From JAWOJB01 sp046484325 (lineage in GTDB: Bacteria; Actinomycetota; Acidimicrobiia; Spongiisociales; ZC4RG35): 44,831 nucleotides of DNA. The notes beneath the pieces are model-generated. The model ran no database searches, was not told the origin of the DNA, and saw only the letters and a program-made list of their open reading frames with translations. Where the stretch lies: assembly GCA_046484325.1 (NCBI GenBank), contig JAWOJB010000060.1, positions 1 to 44,831 of the forward strand, in the 5' to 3' direction. Shown here piece after piece: positions 16,016 to 23,108 of this stretch (position 1 is the first letter of the stretch; each line of letters begins with the position of its first letter). Made by a program: the position numbers and the translations under genes.

Positions 16016-17253
16016 ACGCCCACCTCGGCGTCCTTGCCCGCCATCGACATGAGGGCGGGGAGGGGGAGCTCCTTGCCTGGAAGCAGCACGTTCCAGTAGG
16101 CCCACTTGAACATCACCTTGCCCCAGTGGTTCATCTCCGTCTCCTTGAGGAGGCTGAAGGGGCCGATACCGGGAAGCGGATACTTGCCGGGTAGAGGCTG
16201 GGTGTCGTAGTTGAAGTCGATCAACAGTCCCTTGCCGTGGCCGGTCTCGATGAAGCAGTTGGCATGCCCATCGAAGTGCTCGGCCATGCCGAGGCCGCGC
16301 ACGTGGCGGCAGAAGTTCTCGGCGAACACCTCCACCGAGAAGTGAGCGACCGACCCGGCCTTGGAGGTCGGCAGGTCGGCGGCGTCACCGATGGCAAAGA
16401 TGTTGTCGTACCTGGTCGAGAGGAAGGTGTGTTTGTCGACCTTCACGTAGTTGAGGTCGTCTCCCAGCCCCGACCGGCCGACGAAGTCCGCCCCCATGTG
16501 CAGCGGCACCGTCACCAAGAGGTCGTAGCCGATCTCCCGCTCGTCATAGGACACGATTGCCCTCGACTCGTTGTCGACCCGCTCGATCATGAAGTCGGTC
16601 TCGAGACGGATCTTCCGCTCCTCCAGCATCCCGCCCAGGTACTTCGAGGCGACGGGCTTGGTGAACGCACCGTCGAGCGGGGTCACGTAGACGATCTCCA
16701 CCCGATCGCGCATGCCCTTCTCGGTGAAATAGGCGTCGGCGAGGAACGAGAACTCGAGCGGCGCCACCGGGCACTTGATCGGCATCTCGGTGATGTGGAC
16801 GACGAGCCGGCCGCCCTCCCAGGTGCCCAGCTTCTCGGCCAGGGCCTGTGAGCCCTCGAAGGTGTAGAACTCGTGGACCGTGTCCCGCCACCCGTCCTCG
16901 GCCATGCCCGGCGTCTCGTCCGGCCGGGGGGTGGTACCGGTGGCGATGACGAGTTGGTCGTACCCGAGGCTGGTGCCGTCGGTCAGCACCACCTCGTTGT
17001 CGTCGGGGACCACCCGATCGATCTCCCCCAACACGAGGTCCACGCCCTCGGGGATGAACCGCCGCGTCGGCTTGACGATGTCCTCGGCCGAGTACTCGCC
17101 GAAGGGCATGAACAGATAACCGGGCTGGTAGTGGTGGTCGGCGCTCTGGTCGACGACGGTGATCTTCCACTCCTGCTCGGCGAGCCTCGGCCGCAGCTTG
17201 TTCACGACCATCGTGCCGGCCGTCCCGGCTCCGAGCACCAGCAAGCGCTTCAT
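16012..17253 (-). CDS. sqr: Sulfide:quinone oxidoreductase-like flavoprotein
   Basis: The 413-residue protein has an N-terminal Rossmann FAD motif (VLGAGTAGTMVVNKL), HYQPGYLFMPFGEYS, LVIATGTTPRPDETPG and the second FAD motif DNIFAIGDAADLP. C161 (MPIKCPVAPLEF) and C333 (ANCFIETGHGKG) are placed like the two redox cysteines of SQR that hold the sulfur chain; the additional N-terminal cysteine of some SQRs is absent. The C-terminus has an amphipathic segment (WGKVMFKWAYWNVLLPG), as in membrane-associated SQRs. It probably oxidises sulfide to sulfane sulfur and reduces quinone. The ATG overlaps the regulator stop (TGATG), with AGGAG upstream. Confidence 0.88.
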   Translation of the reverse strand: MKRLLVLGAGTAGTMVVNKLRPRLAEQEWKITVVDQSADHHYQPGYLFMPFGEYSAEDIVKPTRRFIPEGVDLVLGEIDRVVPDDNEVVLTDGTSLGYDQLVIATGTTPRPDETPGMAEDGWRDTVHEFYTFEGSQALAEKLGTWEGGRLVVHITEMPIKCPVAPLEFSFLADAYFTEKGMRDRVEIVYVTPLDGAFTKPVASKYLGGMLEERKIRLETDFMIERVDNESRAIVSYDEREIGYDLLVTVPLHMGADFVGRSGLGDDLNYVKVDKHTFLSTRYDNIFAIGDAADLPTSKAGSVAHFSVEVFAENFCRHVRGLGMAEHFDGHANCFIETGHGKGLLIDFNYDTQPLPGKYPLPGIGPFSLLKETEMNHWGKVMFKWAYWNVLLPGKELPLPALMSMAGKDAEVGV

Positions 17254-17930
17254 CAGGACTCTCCTCGTTGGGTGGAGGGCGCTCCGGCGCCCGTGTGGGC
17301 CAGTTCGGGGGTGGTGGCCTGCGAGAGGGCCCGCGCCACCTTCGGAAGGGTGTCCAGGACCTTGCGCCTGGCGCCCTCGTCGAGCACGAAGAAGCCGGCG
17401 GAGTCGTCGCCGTCGGGAGAGACGCCCCCGGCCAGCACCATCCCCACGAGACGGGTGCCCCCGCGGACGAAGGTGTGGGCGCACTCGAACCCGTGCGCAC
17501 CTGCCACGAATCGGGTCTCGAGCTCGAAGCCTGCGGCTCGCGACTGCCAGTCCTCGATGCACTCCGCCAGCAGGTCGGGATCGTCCGTGCGCCGGACGAA
17601 CCACGGGCAGGGATTCGCCACCCGGGTCAGCGGTACCCCGTCCATGTCGGTGACGACCATCATCACGCCGAGCATCTCGGCGGCGAGATCCACGAGGGCC
17701 TGGGCGGCCACCGGGTCGGGCTCTTCGACGGCTCCCTCCCCCGGGCCGGCCCCACCGGCGTCGACGAGTCGCTCGATCTCGGAGGGGCGGAATCGCCACT
17801 GCCGTCCGATCCGCACCGCCGGCAGACGGCCGTCGGCGGCCATCCGGTACACCGTCGATCGGTCGATGCCGAGCAGGGATTGGACCTGACCGGCGGTCAA
17901 CAGCGAGCGGCGGTCATGCGACTCCTGCAT
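17253..17930 (-). CDS. HTH-PocR sensory transcription regulator
   Basis: The 225-residue protein begins with a helix-turn-helix of the excisionase/MerR-like HTH_17 type (LLTAGQVQSLLGIDRSTVYR, then VRIGRQWRFRPSEIERLV). A PocR-type ligand-binding domain follows, from about residue 75 to 210 (MMVVTDMDGVPLTRVANPCP and FECAHTFVRGGTRLVGMVLAGG). PocR domains bind small molecules and here retain several cysteines (C108, C123 and C150, approximate), so a sulfur-compound or redox signal is plausible but inferred. As first gene of the sulfur operon it probably controls it. The ATG at 17930 lies inside a direct repeat and no well-spaced ribosome site is seen. Confidence 0.82.
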   Translation of the reverse strand: MQESHDRRSLLTAGQVQSLLGIDRSTVYRMAADGRLPAVRIGRQWRFRPSEIERLVDAGGAGPGEGAVEEPDPVAAQALVDLAAEMLGVMMVVTDMDGVPLTRVANPCPWFVRRTDDPDLLAECIEDWQSRAAGFELETRFVAGAHGFECAHTFVRGGTRLVGMVLAGGVSPDGDDSAGFFVLDEGARRKVLDTLPKVARALSQATTPELAHTGAGAPSTQRGES

Positions 17931-17963
17931 ATCGAGGCAACGTATGCCTACTCCTGCATATCG
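17921..17963. repeat. 14-bp direct repeat at the start of the sulfur operon
   Basis: ACTCCTGCATATCG occurs at 17921-17934 and again, identical, at 17950-17963, 29 bases apart start to start. The first copy contains the regulator's start codon. GCATA (17927-17931) and TATGC (17943-17947) also form a small inverted repeat between the copies. The placement suits an operator for autoregulation by the HTH-PocR protein; this is inference. Confidence 0.55.
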
Positions 17964-18040
17964 CCCTAGGGCCGAAGGGCCTTGTTCACGGAATCACAAG
18001 ATCCGCATCCGTCCGCCGCGGATGGCGAACCTCCGGCCGG

Positions 18041-19558
18041 CTACCCGAACTCGATCCCCTGGGCGAGCGGGAGGTCGTCTCCCCAGTTGATGGTCGTCGT
18101 CTGACGGCGCATGTAGGCCCTCCAGGAGTCCGACCCCGACTCGCGGCCGCCCCCGGTCTCCTTCTCGCCACCGAATGCTCCGCCGATCTCGGCCCCGGAG
18201 GTCCCGATGTTGACGTTGGCGATGCCACAGTCGGAGCCCACGTGGGACAGGAATCGCTCCGAGCTGCGGACCGAGTCGGTGAAGATCGCCGACGACAGGC
18301 CCTGACGCACGCCGTTGTGCACCCGGATGGCGTGATCGAGGTCGTCGACCTCGATCACCCACAGGATCGGGGCGAAGGTCTCCTCCTGCACGATCGGTGC
18401 CTCGGCGCCGATCTTCACGATGGTGGGCTCGACGAAGTGCCCGGATCGATCGAGGCGCCGACCGCCGGTGAGGAGGCGGCCCCCCTGGTCGCGGGCGGCC
18501 TCGAGGGCGGCCATCATGTCGGCCACCGCCCGTTCGGTCACGAGCGGGCCCATCAGCACCCCGGGTGTCATCGGGTCGCCGATGGCCACCTGGCCGTAGG
18601 CATCGACGAGCCGATCGCACAGCTCGGCGGTCACGCCCCGCTGGACGATCAGCCGGCGAAGGCTCGTGCAGCGCTGACCGGCGGTGCCTACGGCGGCGAA
18701 CAGGGCGGCGCGCACGACCAGTTCGAGGTCGGCGTCGTCGAGCACGACGATGGCGTTGTTGCCGCCCAGTTCGAGGATGGACCGGCCGAAGCGACGGGCG
18801 ACGGCCGGGCCGACGATCCTCCCCATCCGGGTCGACCCGGTGGCCGAGATCAGCGGGATCCGCTCGTCGTCGACCATCCAGCCGCCGACCCCGGCGGAGT
18901 CGCCGACCGCGAGGTTGAAGACCCCCTCGAAACCGGAGCCCGCCATGACCTCGGCGGCGATCCTCGTGACGGCCACCGCAGTGAGGGGGGTGCGCTCCGA
19001 CGGCTTCCAGATCACGGTGTCACCGCACACGGCGGCAATGGCCGAGTTCCACGACCACACCGCCACCGGGAAGTTGAACGAGGTGATCACCCCCACGGGT
19101 CCCAGCGGATGCCACTGCTCGTACATCCGATGCATCGGCCGCTCAGAGGTCATGGTGAGCCCGTAGAGCTGTCGCGAGAGGCCCACGGCGAAGTCGCAGA
19201 CATCGATCATCTCCTGGACCTCGCCCTCGCCTTCGGGGAGGATCTTGCCCATCTCCACCGTGACGAGGGCGCCGAGCGGCTCTTTGACCGAGCGGAGGGC
19301 GTCGCCCAGCAACCGGACGTACTCGCCCCGTCGGGGAGCCGGCAGCATCCGCCACCGCTCGAAGGTCTCGACCGAGCTCGCCACCACCCGTTCGTACTCG
19401 TCGGCAGACGTCTTCACGACCGTCCCGATCACCTCGCCGGTCGACGGGTCGATGACGTGGTCCTCGGGGCCGGTGGTCTCGATCCACTCGCCGGCGAAGG
19501 CGCCGGGATTGCGATCGGACAGGCCGAGTGACGAGAAGATCTGGTCACGGTTCATCAT
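18041..19558 (-). CDS. ALDH7-family semialdehyde dehydrogenase
   Basis: The 505-residue NAD(P)-dependent aldehyde dehydrogenase belongs to the antiquitin (ALDH7) group. It shows ITSFNFPVAVWSWN, catalytic glutamate E263 in ILELGGNNAIVVL, and nucleophile C297 in GTAGQRCTSLRR. The near-diagnostic C-terminal stretch SGAEIGGAFGGEKETGGG is followed by ESGSDSWRAYMRRQT. The family oxidises 2-aminoadipate semialdehyde/piperideine-6-carboxylate in lysine degradation, or related aldehydes. It lies 110 bases upstream of the sulfur operon regulator but probably has its own promoter. The 14-bp tandem repeat lies just before its start. Confidence 0.92.
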   Translation of the reverse strand: MMNRDQIFSSLGLSDRNPGAFAGEWIETTGPEDHVIDPSTGEVIGTVVKTSADEYERVVASSVETFERWRMLPAPRRGEYVRLLGDALRSVKEPLGALVTVEMGKILPEGEGEVQEMIDVCDFAVGLSRQLYGLTMTSERPMHRMYEQWHPLGPVGVITSFNFPVAVWSWNSAIAAVCGDTVIWKPSERTPLTAVAVTRIAAEVMAGSGFEGVFNLAVGDSAGVGGWMVDDERIPLISATGSTRMGRIVGPAVARRFGRSILELGGNNAIVVLDDADLELVVRAALFAAVGTAGQRCTSLRRLIVQRGVTAELCDRLVDAYGQVAIGDPMTPGVLMGPLVTERAVADMMAALEAARDQGGRLLTGGRRLDRSGHFVEPTIVKIGAEAPIVQEETFAPILWVIEVDDLDHAIRVHNGVRQGLSSAIFTDSVRSSERFLSHVGSDCGIANVNIGTSGAEIGGAFGGEKETGGGRESGSDSWRAYMRRQTTTINWGDDLPLAQGIEFG

Positions 19559-19568
19559 GCACGCCCCT

Positions 19569-19618
19569 GTCTCACGTCTCAGGTCTCACGTCTCAGGTCT
19601 CACGTCGCACGTCGCACG
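19569..19618. repeat. Short tandem repeat upstream of the ALDH7 gene
   Basis: GTCTCACGTCTCAG occurs at 19569-19582 and 19583-19596, then a partial copy GTCTCACGT at 19597-19605, followed by a related CGCACGT doublet. It starts 10 bases before the ALDH7 start codon (19558) and would lie in its leader or promoter. It could be an operator array or a slippage-prone repeat; there are no regular spacers, so it is not a CRISPR array. Confidence 0.6.
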
Positions 19619-19681
19619 ACCGACGGTACCTCCCCGGGCAGGCGGGCCGTTCGACGGGCGACCACCTGCCAGACTCGTCGA

Positions 19682-20380
19682 GTGGTCCCAGAGCACTCCG
19701 TCGACCCGGTCGTCGGCCGGATGTGACGGCTCCGCTCCACCTGGACCTCGGAGGGAGACCCGCGCTGCATCTTCCTCGACGCCTACACGGTGATGACCGA
19801 ACGGACGGTCGAGGCGATCGAGGCGGGCGAGTTCGGCGACGGCGTCTGGGTCCGGAGGCTGCTCGAGCGCTTCGCCGACTCCTACTTTCGGGCGGTGGAC
19901 GCGTTCGAGCAGGGCGATCCGGAGACACCGGAGGCGTGGCGCCTGGCTCTGGAGGCGGTCTCCCGTCCCGGGGTCGGTGTGCTCCAGCATCTGCTCCTCG
20001 GGGTGAACGCCCACATCAACTACGACCTCGTGTTCACACTGGCCGAGCTCCTCGACCCGGAGTGGCGGCACCTCGAACCCTCGGGCCGTTCCGGCCGGTG
20101 GGAGGATCACCGGCGGGTGGACGGGATCATCGCGACCGCGATCGACGAGGTGCAGCGTGAGGTCGTGGCGGCCCGGTCACCGTGGCTGGGTGTGGTCGAT
20201 CGCGCTCTCGGCCCACTCGACGAGCGCGCCTTCTCGGCCCTCATCCGCTCGTGGCGGAGCGACGTCTGGGACCATGCCGTCGCCCTCGTGTCGACTCCGC
20301 CGGGCCGCCGGTCGGTGATCACGGCGGAGGTCGGGGAACGAGCGGTGAGCCGGTCCCGGCTGCTACTCGCCTTCGGCTGA
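19682..20380 (+). pseudogene. DUF5995 gene interrupted by an in-frame TGA
   Basis: The intact part, from GTG 19790 to 20380, encodes about 196 residues with the DUF5995 signature VLQHLLLGVNAHINYDLVFTLAEL. Typical family members begin about 35 residues earlier. The same frame upstream, from GTG 19682, reads VVPEHSVDPVVGRM, then TGA at 19724-19726, then RLRSTWTSEGDPRCIFLDAY, which looks like genuine family N-terminus. A single C-to-T change in an arginine codon would explain it. Options are a nonsense mutation, a sequencing error, or a shortened protein starting at 19790 or 19793. Selenocysteine readthrough is formally possible because selAB are nearby, but the family has no redox role known to me. 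Confidence 0.6.
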
Positions 20381-20385
20381 CGAGG

Positions 20386-20766
20386 TCACCGGGCGGCGAC
20401 GGCCTCGATCTCCACCGTGAACTCCGGCCTCGGCAGCGCTCCCGCCTGGATGGTCGACCGGGCGGGAGGCTCGTCATCGAAGTACGAGCCGTACACCTCG
20501 TTGACCGTGCCGAAGTCGGCGATGTCGGCGAGGAAGATCGTGGTCTTGACGATGTCGGCATACCCGAGCCCGAGGTCCGACAGGATCCGGCCGAGGTTGT
20601 CCATCACCAGCCGGGTCTGGTCGCCAACGGCCTGGGGAACCGGGCCACCGGTGGGATCGATCGCCACCTGACCCGACACGAACACGAAGCCGTTCGCCTC
20701 GGTGGCGACGGAGTACGGGGCCAGTGGCTTGGGGGCGCCGACGAGGGTGGGAACGAGCTTGGGCAT
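20386..20766 (-). CDS. RidA-family deaminase
   Basis: The 126-residue protein matches the RidA/YjgF/UK114 family in length and motifs: APYSVATEANGFVFVSGQV, MDNLGRILSDLGLGYADIVKTTIF, and the C-terminal RSTIQAGALPRPEFTVEIEA with the catalytic arginine. It probably hydrolyses reactive enamine/imine intermediates from PLP enzymes, though some subfamilies act on other substrates. A TAGCCT hexamer at 20799-20794 (minus) could be its -10, with GGAG in the 27-base leader. It converges on the DUF5995 gene with a 5-base gap. Confidence 0.92.
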   Translation of the reverse strand: MPKLVPTLVGAPKPLAPYSVATEANGFVFVSGQVAIDPTGGPVPQAVGDQTRLVMDNLGRILSDLGLGYADIVKTTIFLADIADFGTVNEVYGSYFDDEPPARSTIQAGALPRPEFTVEIEAVAAR

Positions 20767-20861
20767 CGGGACTCCGAACGATCGCGGAGGGCCAGGCTAT
20801 CGGAGGCGGGAACCGGATGTCCGGTACCGTCGTCCCAAGCGGACCGACGACGGAGGGACCG

Positions 20862-21275
20862 ATGCTGAAAGGGATGACGGTCTGGATGACGCTGGCACTG
20901 GCTCTCGCTGCGTGCGGCGGCACCGACGAGCCCGGCGCCGAGGCGATCCTCGTGACCTGGGAGACCGTGGTGGATGGGGCGACCTACGTGACCCTGATCG
21001 ACGATCCCGAGGACATCACCACGATTGAGGCCGCCCTCGAAGCCGACGGGCGGGCGGGCATCCCCAACGGGAGGCTGCAGCCGGGCGACGGGGGCGTCAA
21101 CCTCGGACACGACTGGCACGTCGTCGAGGTCGAACTAGCCGACATGGCGATCGAGGTCTGCGACGGGACCGTCTCCTACCTCGACGACCTCGGCTATGAC
21201 GCGTTCGTCTCGGAGCACGGAGACCGCTTCTGCCCGTGGGACGCCCGGGTTGTGGCGGTGGCGCCGGCCGAATGA
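20862..21275 (+). CDS. Secreted lipoprotein, BP74-domain-like
   Basis: The 137-residue product has a lipoprotein signal peptide: a short N-terminus, the hydrophobic stretch TVWMTLALALA and the lipobox LAAC with the lipidated cysteine at residue 19. The mature part contains DGGVNLGHDWHVVEVELADM, IEVCDGTVSYLDDL and FCPWDARVVAV. This arrangement (histidine-tryptophan strand, ECDG-like and CPW motifs) resembles the BP74-related domain found in small secreted bacterial proteins. Function is unknown. ATG 20862 is chosen for the GGAGG upstream and the signal peptide; TACCGT at 20825-20830 is a possible -10. Confidence 0.72.
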   Translation: MLKGMTVWMTLALALAACGGTDEPGAEAILVTWETVVDGATYVTLIDDPEDITTIEAALEADGRAGIPNGRLQPGDGGVNLGHDWHVVEVELADMAIEVCDGTVSYLDDLGYDAFVSEHGDRFCPWDARVVAVAPAE

Positions 21276-21285
21276 CGGCCCGGGA

Positions 21286-21648
21286 TCAGGAGAAGCTGTT
21301 CCCGCAGCCGCAGCTGCGGGTGACGTTGGGGTTCTCGATGGCGAACCCGGCCCCCATCAGGCCATCCCGGTAGTCGAGGGTCGAGCCGCGCAGGCGCTCG
21401 GCGCTCTCGGGGTCGACGACGACCCTGACCCCCTCGTACTCCTCGACGAGGTCACCGTCCTCGACCTCACCGTCGAAGAACATCTCATAGGAGAAGCCGG
21501 AGCATCCCCCCGGACGCACGGCCATCCGCAGGGCGAGGCCCTCGTCACCCTCGGCGGCGATCAGGTCACGCACCTTGGCGACGGCAGCCTCGGTGAGGAT
21601 GACGGGCTTCGGCGGCCGGGCCGGCTTGATGCTGAGGATCTGGGTCAT
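21286..21648 (-). CDS. erpA: A-type iron-sulfur cluster carrier (ErpA/IscA family)
   Basis: The 120-residue A-type carrier has the three conserved cysteines: C49 in RPGGCSGFSYEM and C113 and C115 in SCGCGNSF. It inserts Fe-S clusters into target proteins. ATG 21648 has AGGAG 9 bases upstream, and a good -10, TATACT, lies at 21683-21678 on the minus strand. It is divergent from the Mrp-type ATPase, which also works in Fe-S assembly. Confidence 0.92.
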   Translation of the reverse strand: MTQILSIKPARPPKPVILTEAAVAKVRDLIAAEGDEGLALRMAVRPGGCSGFSYEMFFDGEVEDGDLVEEYEGVRVVVDPESAERLRGSTLDYRDGLMGAGFAIENPNVTRSCGCGNSFS

Positions 21649-21746
21649 GGGCGGCACTCCTGGAATGCGAAACCCGGAGTATAGGGTCTCGGGCGGACAA
21701 GGATTACCAACATCTCGGTAGTGCAAATCCGCCGTATCATGCCCCC

Positions 21747-22898
21747 ATGGTCCGAGTCGACGACGTCTATGCCGCGCTCCGGGGGGTGGTCGACCCCGAG
21801 TTGGGGGGTGACATCGTCGAGTTGGGGATGGTCACGAGGGTCGACGTCCGGGCGGACGGGACGGTCGAGGTCGGGATCGCCCTGACGATCGCCGAGTGCC
21901 CGATGCGCAGCCAGATCGAGGGAGACACCCTCCGGAAGGTTCGAGCCCTGCCGGGGGTGACGGATGCGGTCGTACGGACCACCGCGATGACCCGCTCCCA
22001 GCGTGCCGACCTGATGTCCGTCGCCAGGCGCCGGGCACGCGAGAACGCCGCCCCCAGCCGGATCTCGCCGACGACGAGGGTGGTGGCCGTGGCGTCGGGC
22101 AAGGGAGGCGTGGGCAAGTCGTCGGTGAGCGCCAACCTCGCCGTCGCCCTCGCCGACCGGGATCTGAGAGTCGGGCTGCTCGACGCCGACATCTGGGGCT
22201 TCTCGATTCCCCGGATGCTCGGCACCGCCGATCGCCTGGTGGCCGACGACGCGAGCCGGCTCATCATCCCGGCGGTGGCCCACGGAATCCGGGTGGTGTC
22301 GACCGGGCTCATCATCGACTCCGAGGAGACCGCCCTCATGTGGCGAGGCCTCATGCTCTCGAAGGCACTCGAGCAGTTCCTCACCCAGGTCGACTGGGGA
22401 GAGCTCGACTACCTGGTCATCGACATGCCCCCCGGGACGGGTGACATCCAGATGGCGCTGTCCCGGCTGCTGCCTCAGGCCGAGATGGTGGTGGTGACCA
22501 CACCTCAGCTCGCCGCCCAGAAGGTGGCCGTGCGGGTGGCCGACATGGCCCGCCGCTCCTACATGCCGCTCGTCGGGGTGGTCGAGAACATGGCGGGCTT
22601 CGACTGCGGGCACGGCACGGTCTTCAACCTCTTCGGCGAAGGTGGCGGCGACCGGCTTGCCGAGGAGCTGTCGGTACCGCTGATCGGCCGGATCCCCGTC
22701 GATCCGGAGGTCGTGGCGGGTGGGGACTCGGGGGTACCCGTGGTGCGATCCCGGCCCGACACTCCGGCGGCCCTCGCCTTCCACGAGACCGTCGCCCGTC
22801 TCGTGGAGCTGCTCCCGCCGGCCCAGGACGAGACCTGCACCGGCCGGATCGCCAAGCTGCTCGAGGGGCTCGAGGCGATGGAGCCGGCCGGCACCTGA
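21747..22898 (+). CDS. Mrp/NBP35-family Fe-S carrier ATPase with DUF59 domain
   Basis: The 383-residue protein has an N-terminal DUF59/MIP18 domain (residues 1-90) with its conserved cysteine C51 in IAECPMRSQIE, followed by a ParA-like ATPase. The deviant Walker A GKGGVGKSS lies near residues 118-126, with LLDADIWGFSIP and VIDMPPGTGDIQM. Family members carry and transfer Fe-S clusters. The CXXC cluster motif usual in many Mrp/ApbC proteins is replaced here by C-G-H-G (DCGHGTVFNLFG). TATCAT at 21735-21740 ends 6 bases before the ATG, suggesting leaderless transcription. Confidence 0.9.
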   Translation: MVRVDDVYAALRGVVDPELGGDIVELGMVTRVDVRADGTVEVGIALTIAECPMRSQIEGDTLRKVRALPGVTDAVVRTTAMTRSQRADLMSVARRRARENAAPSRISPTTRVVAVASGKGGVGKSSVSANLAVALADRDLRVGLLDADIWGFSIPRMLGTADRLVADDASRLIIPAVAHGIRVVSTGLIIDSEETALMWRGLMLSKALEQFLTQVDWGELDYLVIDMPPGTGDIQMALSRLLPQAEMVVVTTPQLAAQKVAVRVADMARRSYMPLVGVVENMAGFDCGHGTVFNLFGEGGGDRLAEELSVPLIGRIPVDPEVVAGGDSGVPVVRSRPDTPAALAFHETVARLVELLPPAQDETCTGRIAKLLEGLEAMEPAGT

Positions 22899-23061
22899 CC
22901 CGGGCCGGGGCCCCCCGGCACTAGTCCGACAGGAGATGTCCGAATCAACCCTCGCACGGCGGGGCCCCGCAGCCATGATGACCCCGAACGTGCCAATCAG
23001 GGCGACGGGAGCAGGGAGGCTGCCGCACGAGGGAGCCGGTTCACAGCCGGTCCCCTCGATG

Positions 23062-23093
23062 ACGAGGGCCGGAGTGCCCGCCGGCCCTCGTCT
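23062..23093. terminator. 12-bp hairpin terminator between convergent genes
   Basis: GACGAGGGCCGG at 23062-23073 pairs perfectly with CCGGCCCTCGTC at 23082-23093 across an 8-base loop. It lies in the 210-base gap between the convergent Mrp and M23 genes and could end both transcripts; there is no T-tract. The rest of that gap is GC-rich with small palindromes such as GCCGGTTCACAGCCGGT, and I see no gene in it. Confidence 0.6.
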
Positions 23094-23108
23094 CGCGTCC
23101 GGGGCCGG

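Noticed and set aside
16012..17253. NADH dehydrogenase type II instead of SQR
   Set aside because: The paired cysteines at 161 and 333, the length and the DsrE2/TusE/DUF1641 neighbours fit SQR better.
19569..19618. CRISPR-like array
   Set aside because: The repeats are directly adjacent, only 14 bases long, without spacers, and no cas gene is present.
19682..19793. DUF5995 as a selenoprotein
   Set aside because: The TGA stands where a basic residue is expected, not a cysteine, and no hairpin of SECIS type is obvious directly after it. Kept only as a finding to check.
22899..23061. Possible riboswitch or structured RNA between the Mrp and M23 genes
   Set aside because: The stretch is GC-rich with small palindromes, but no riboswitch core motif (cobalamin, c-di-AMP, SAM) can be matched, and both flanking genes point into it rather than away.
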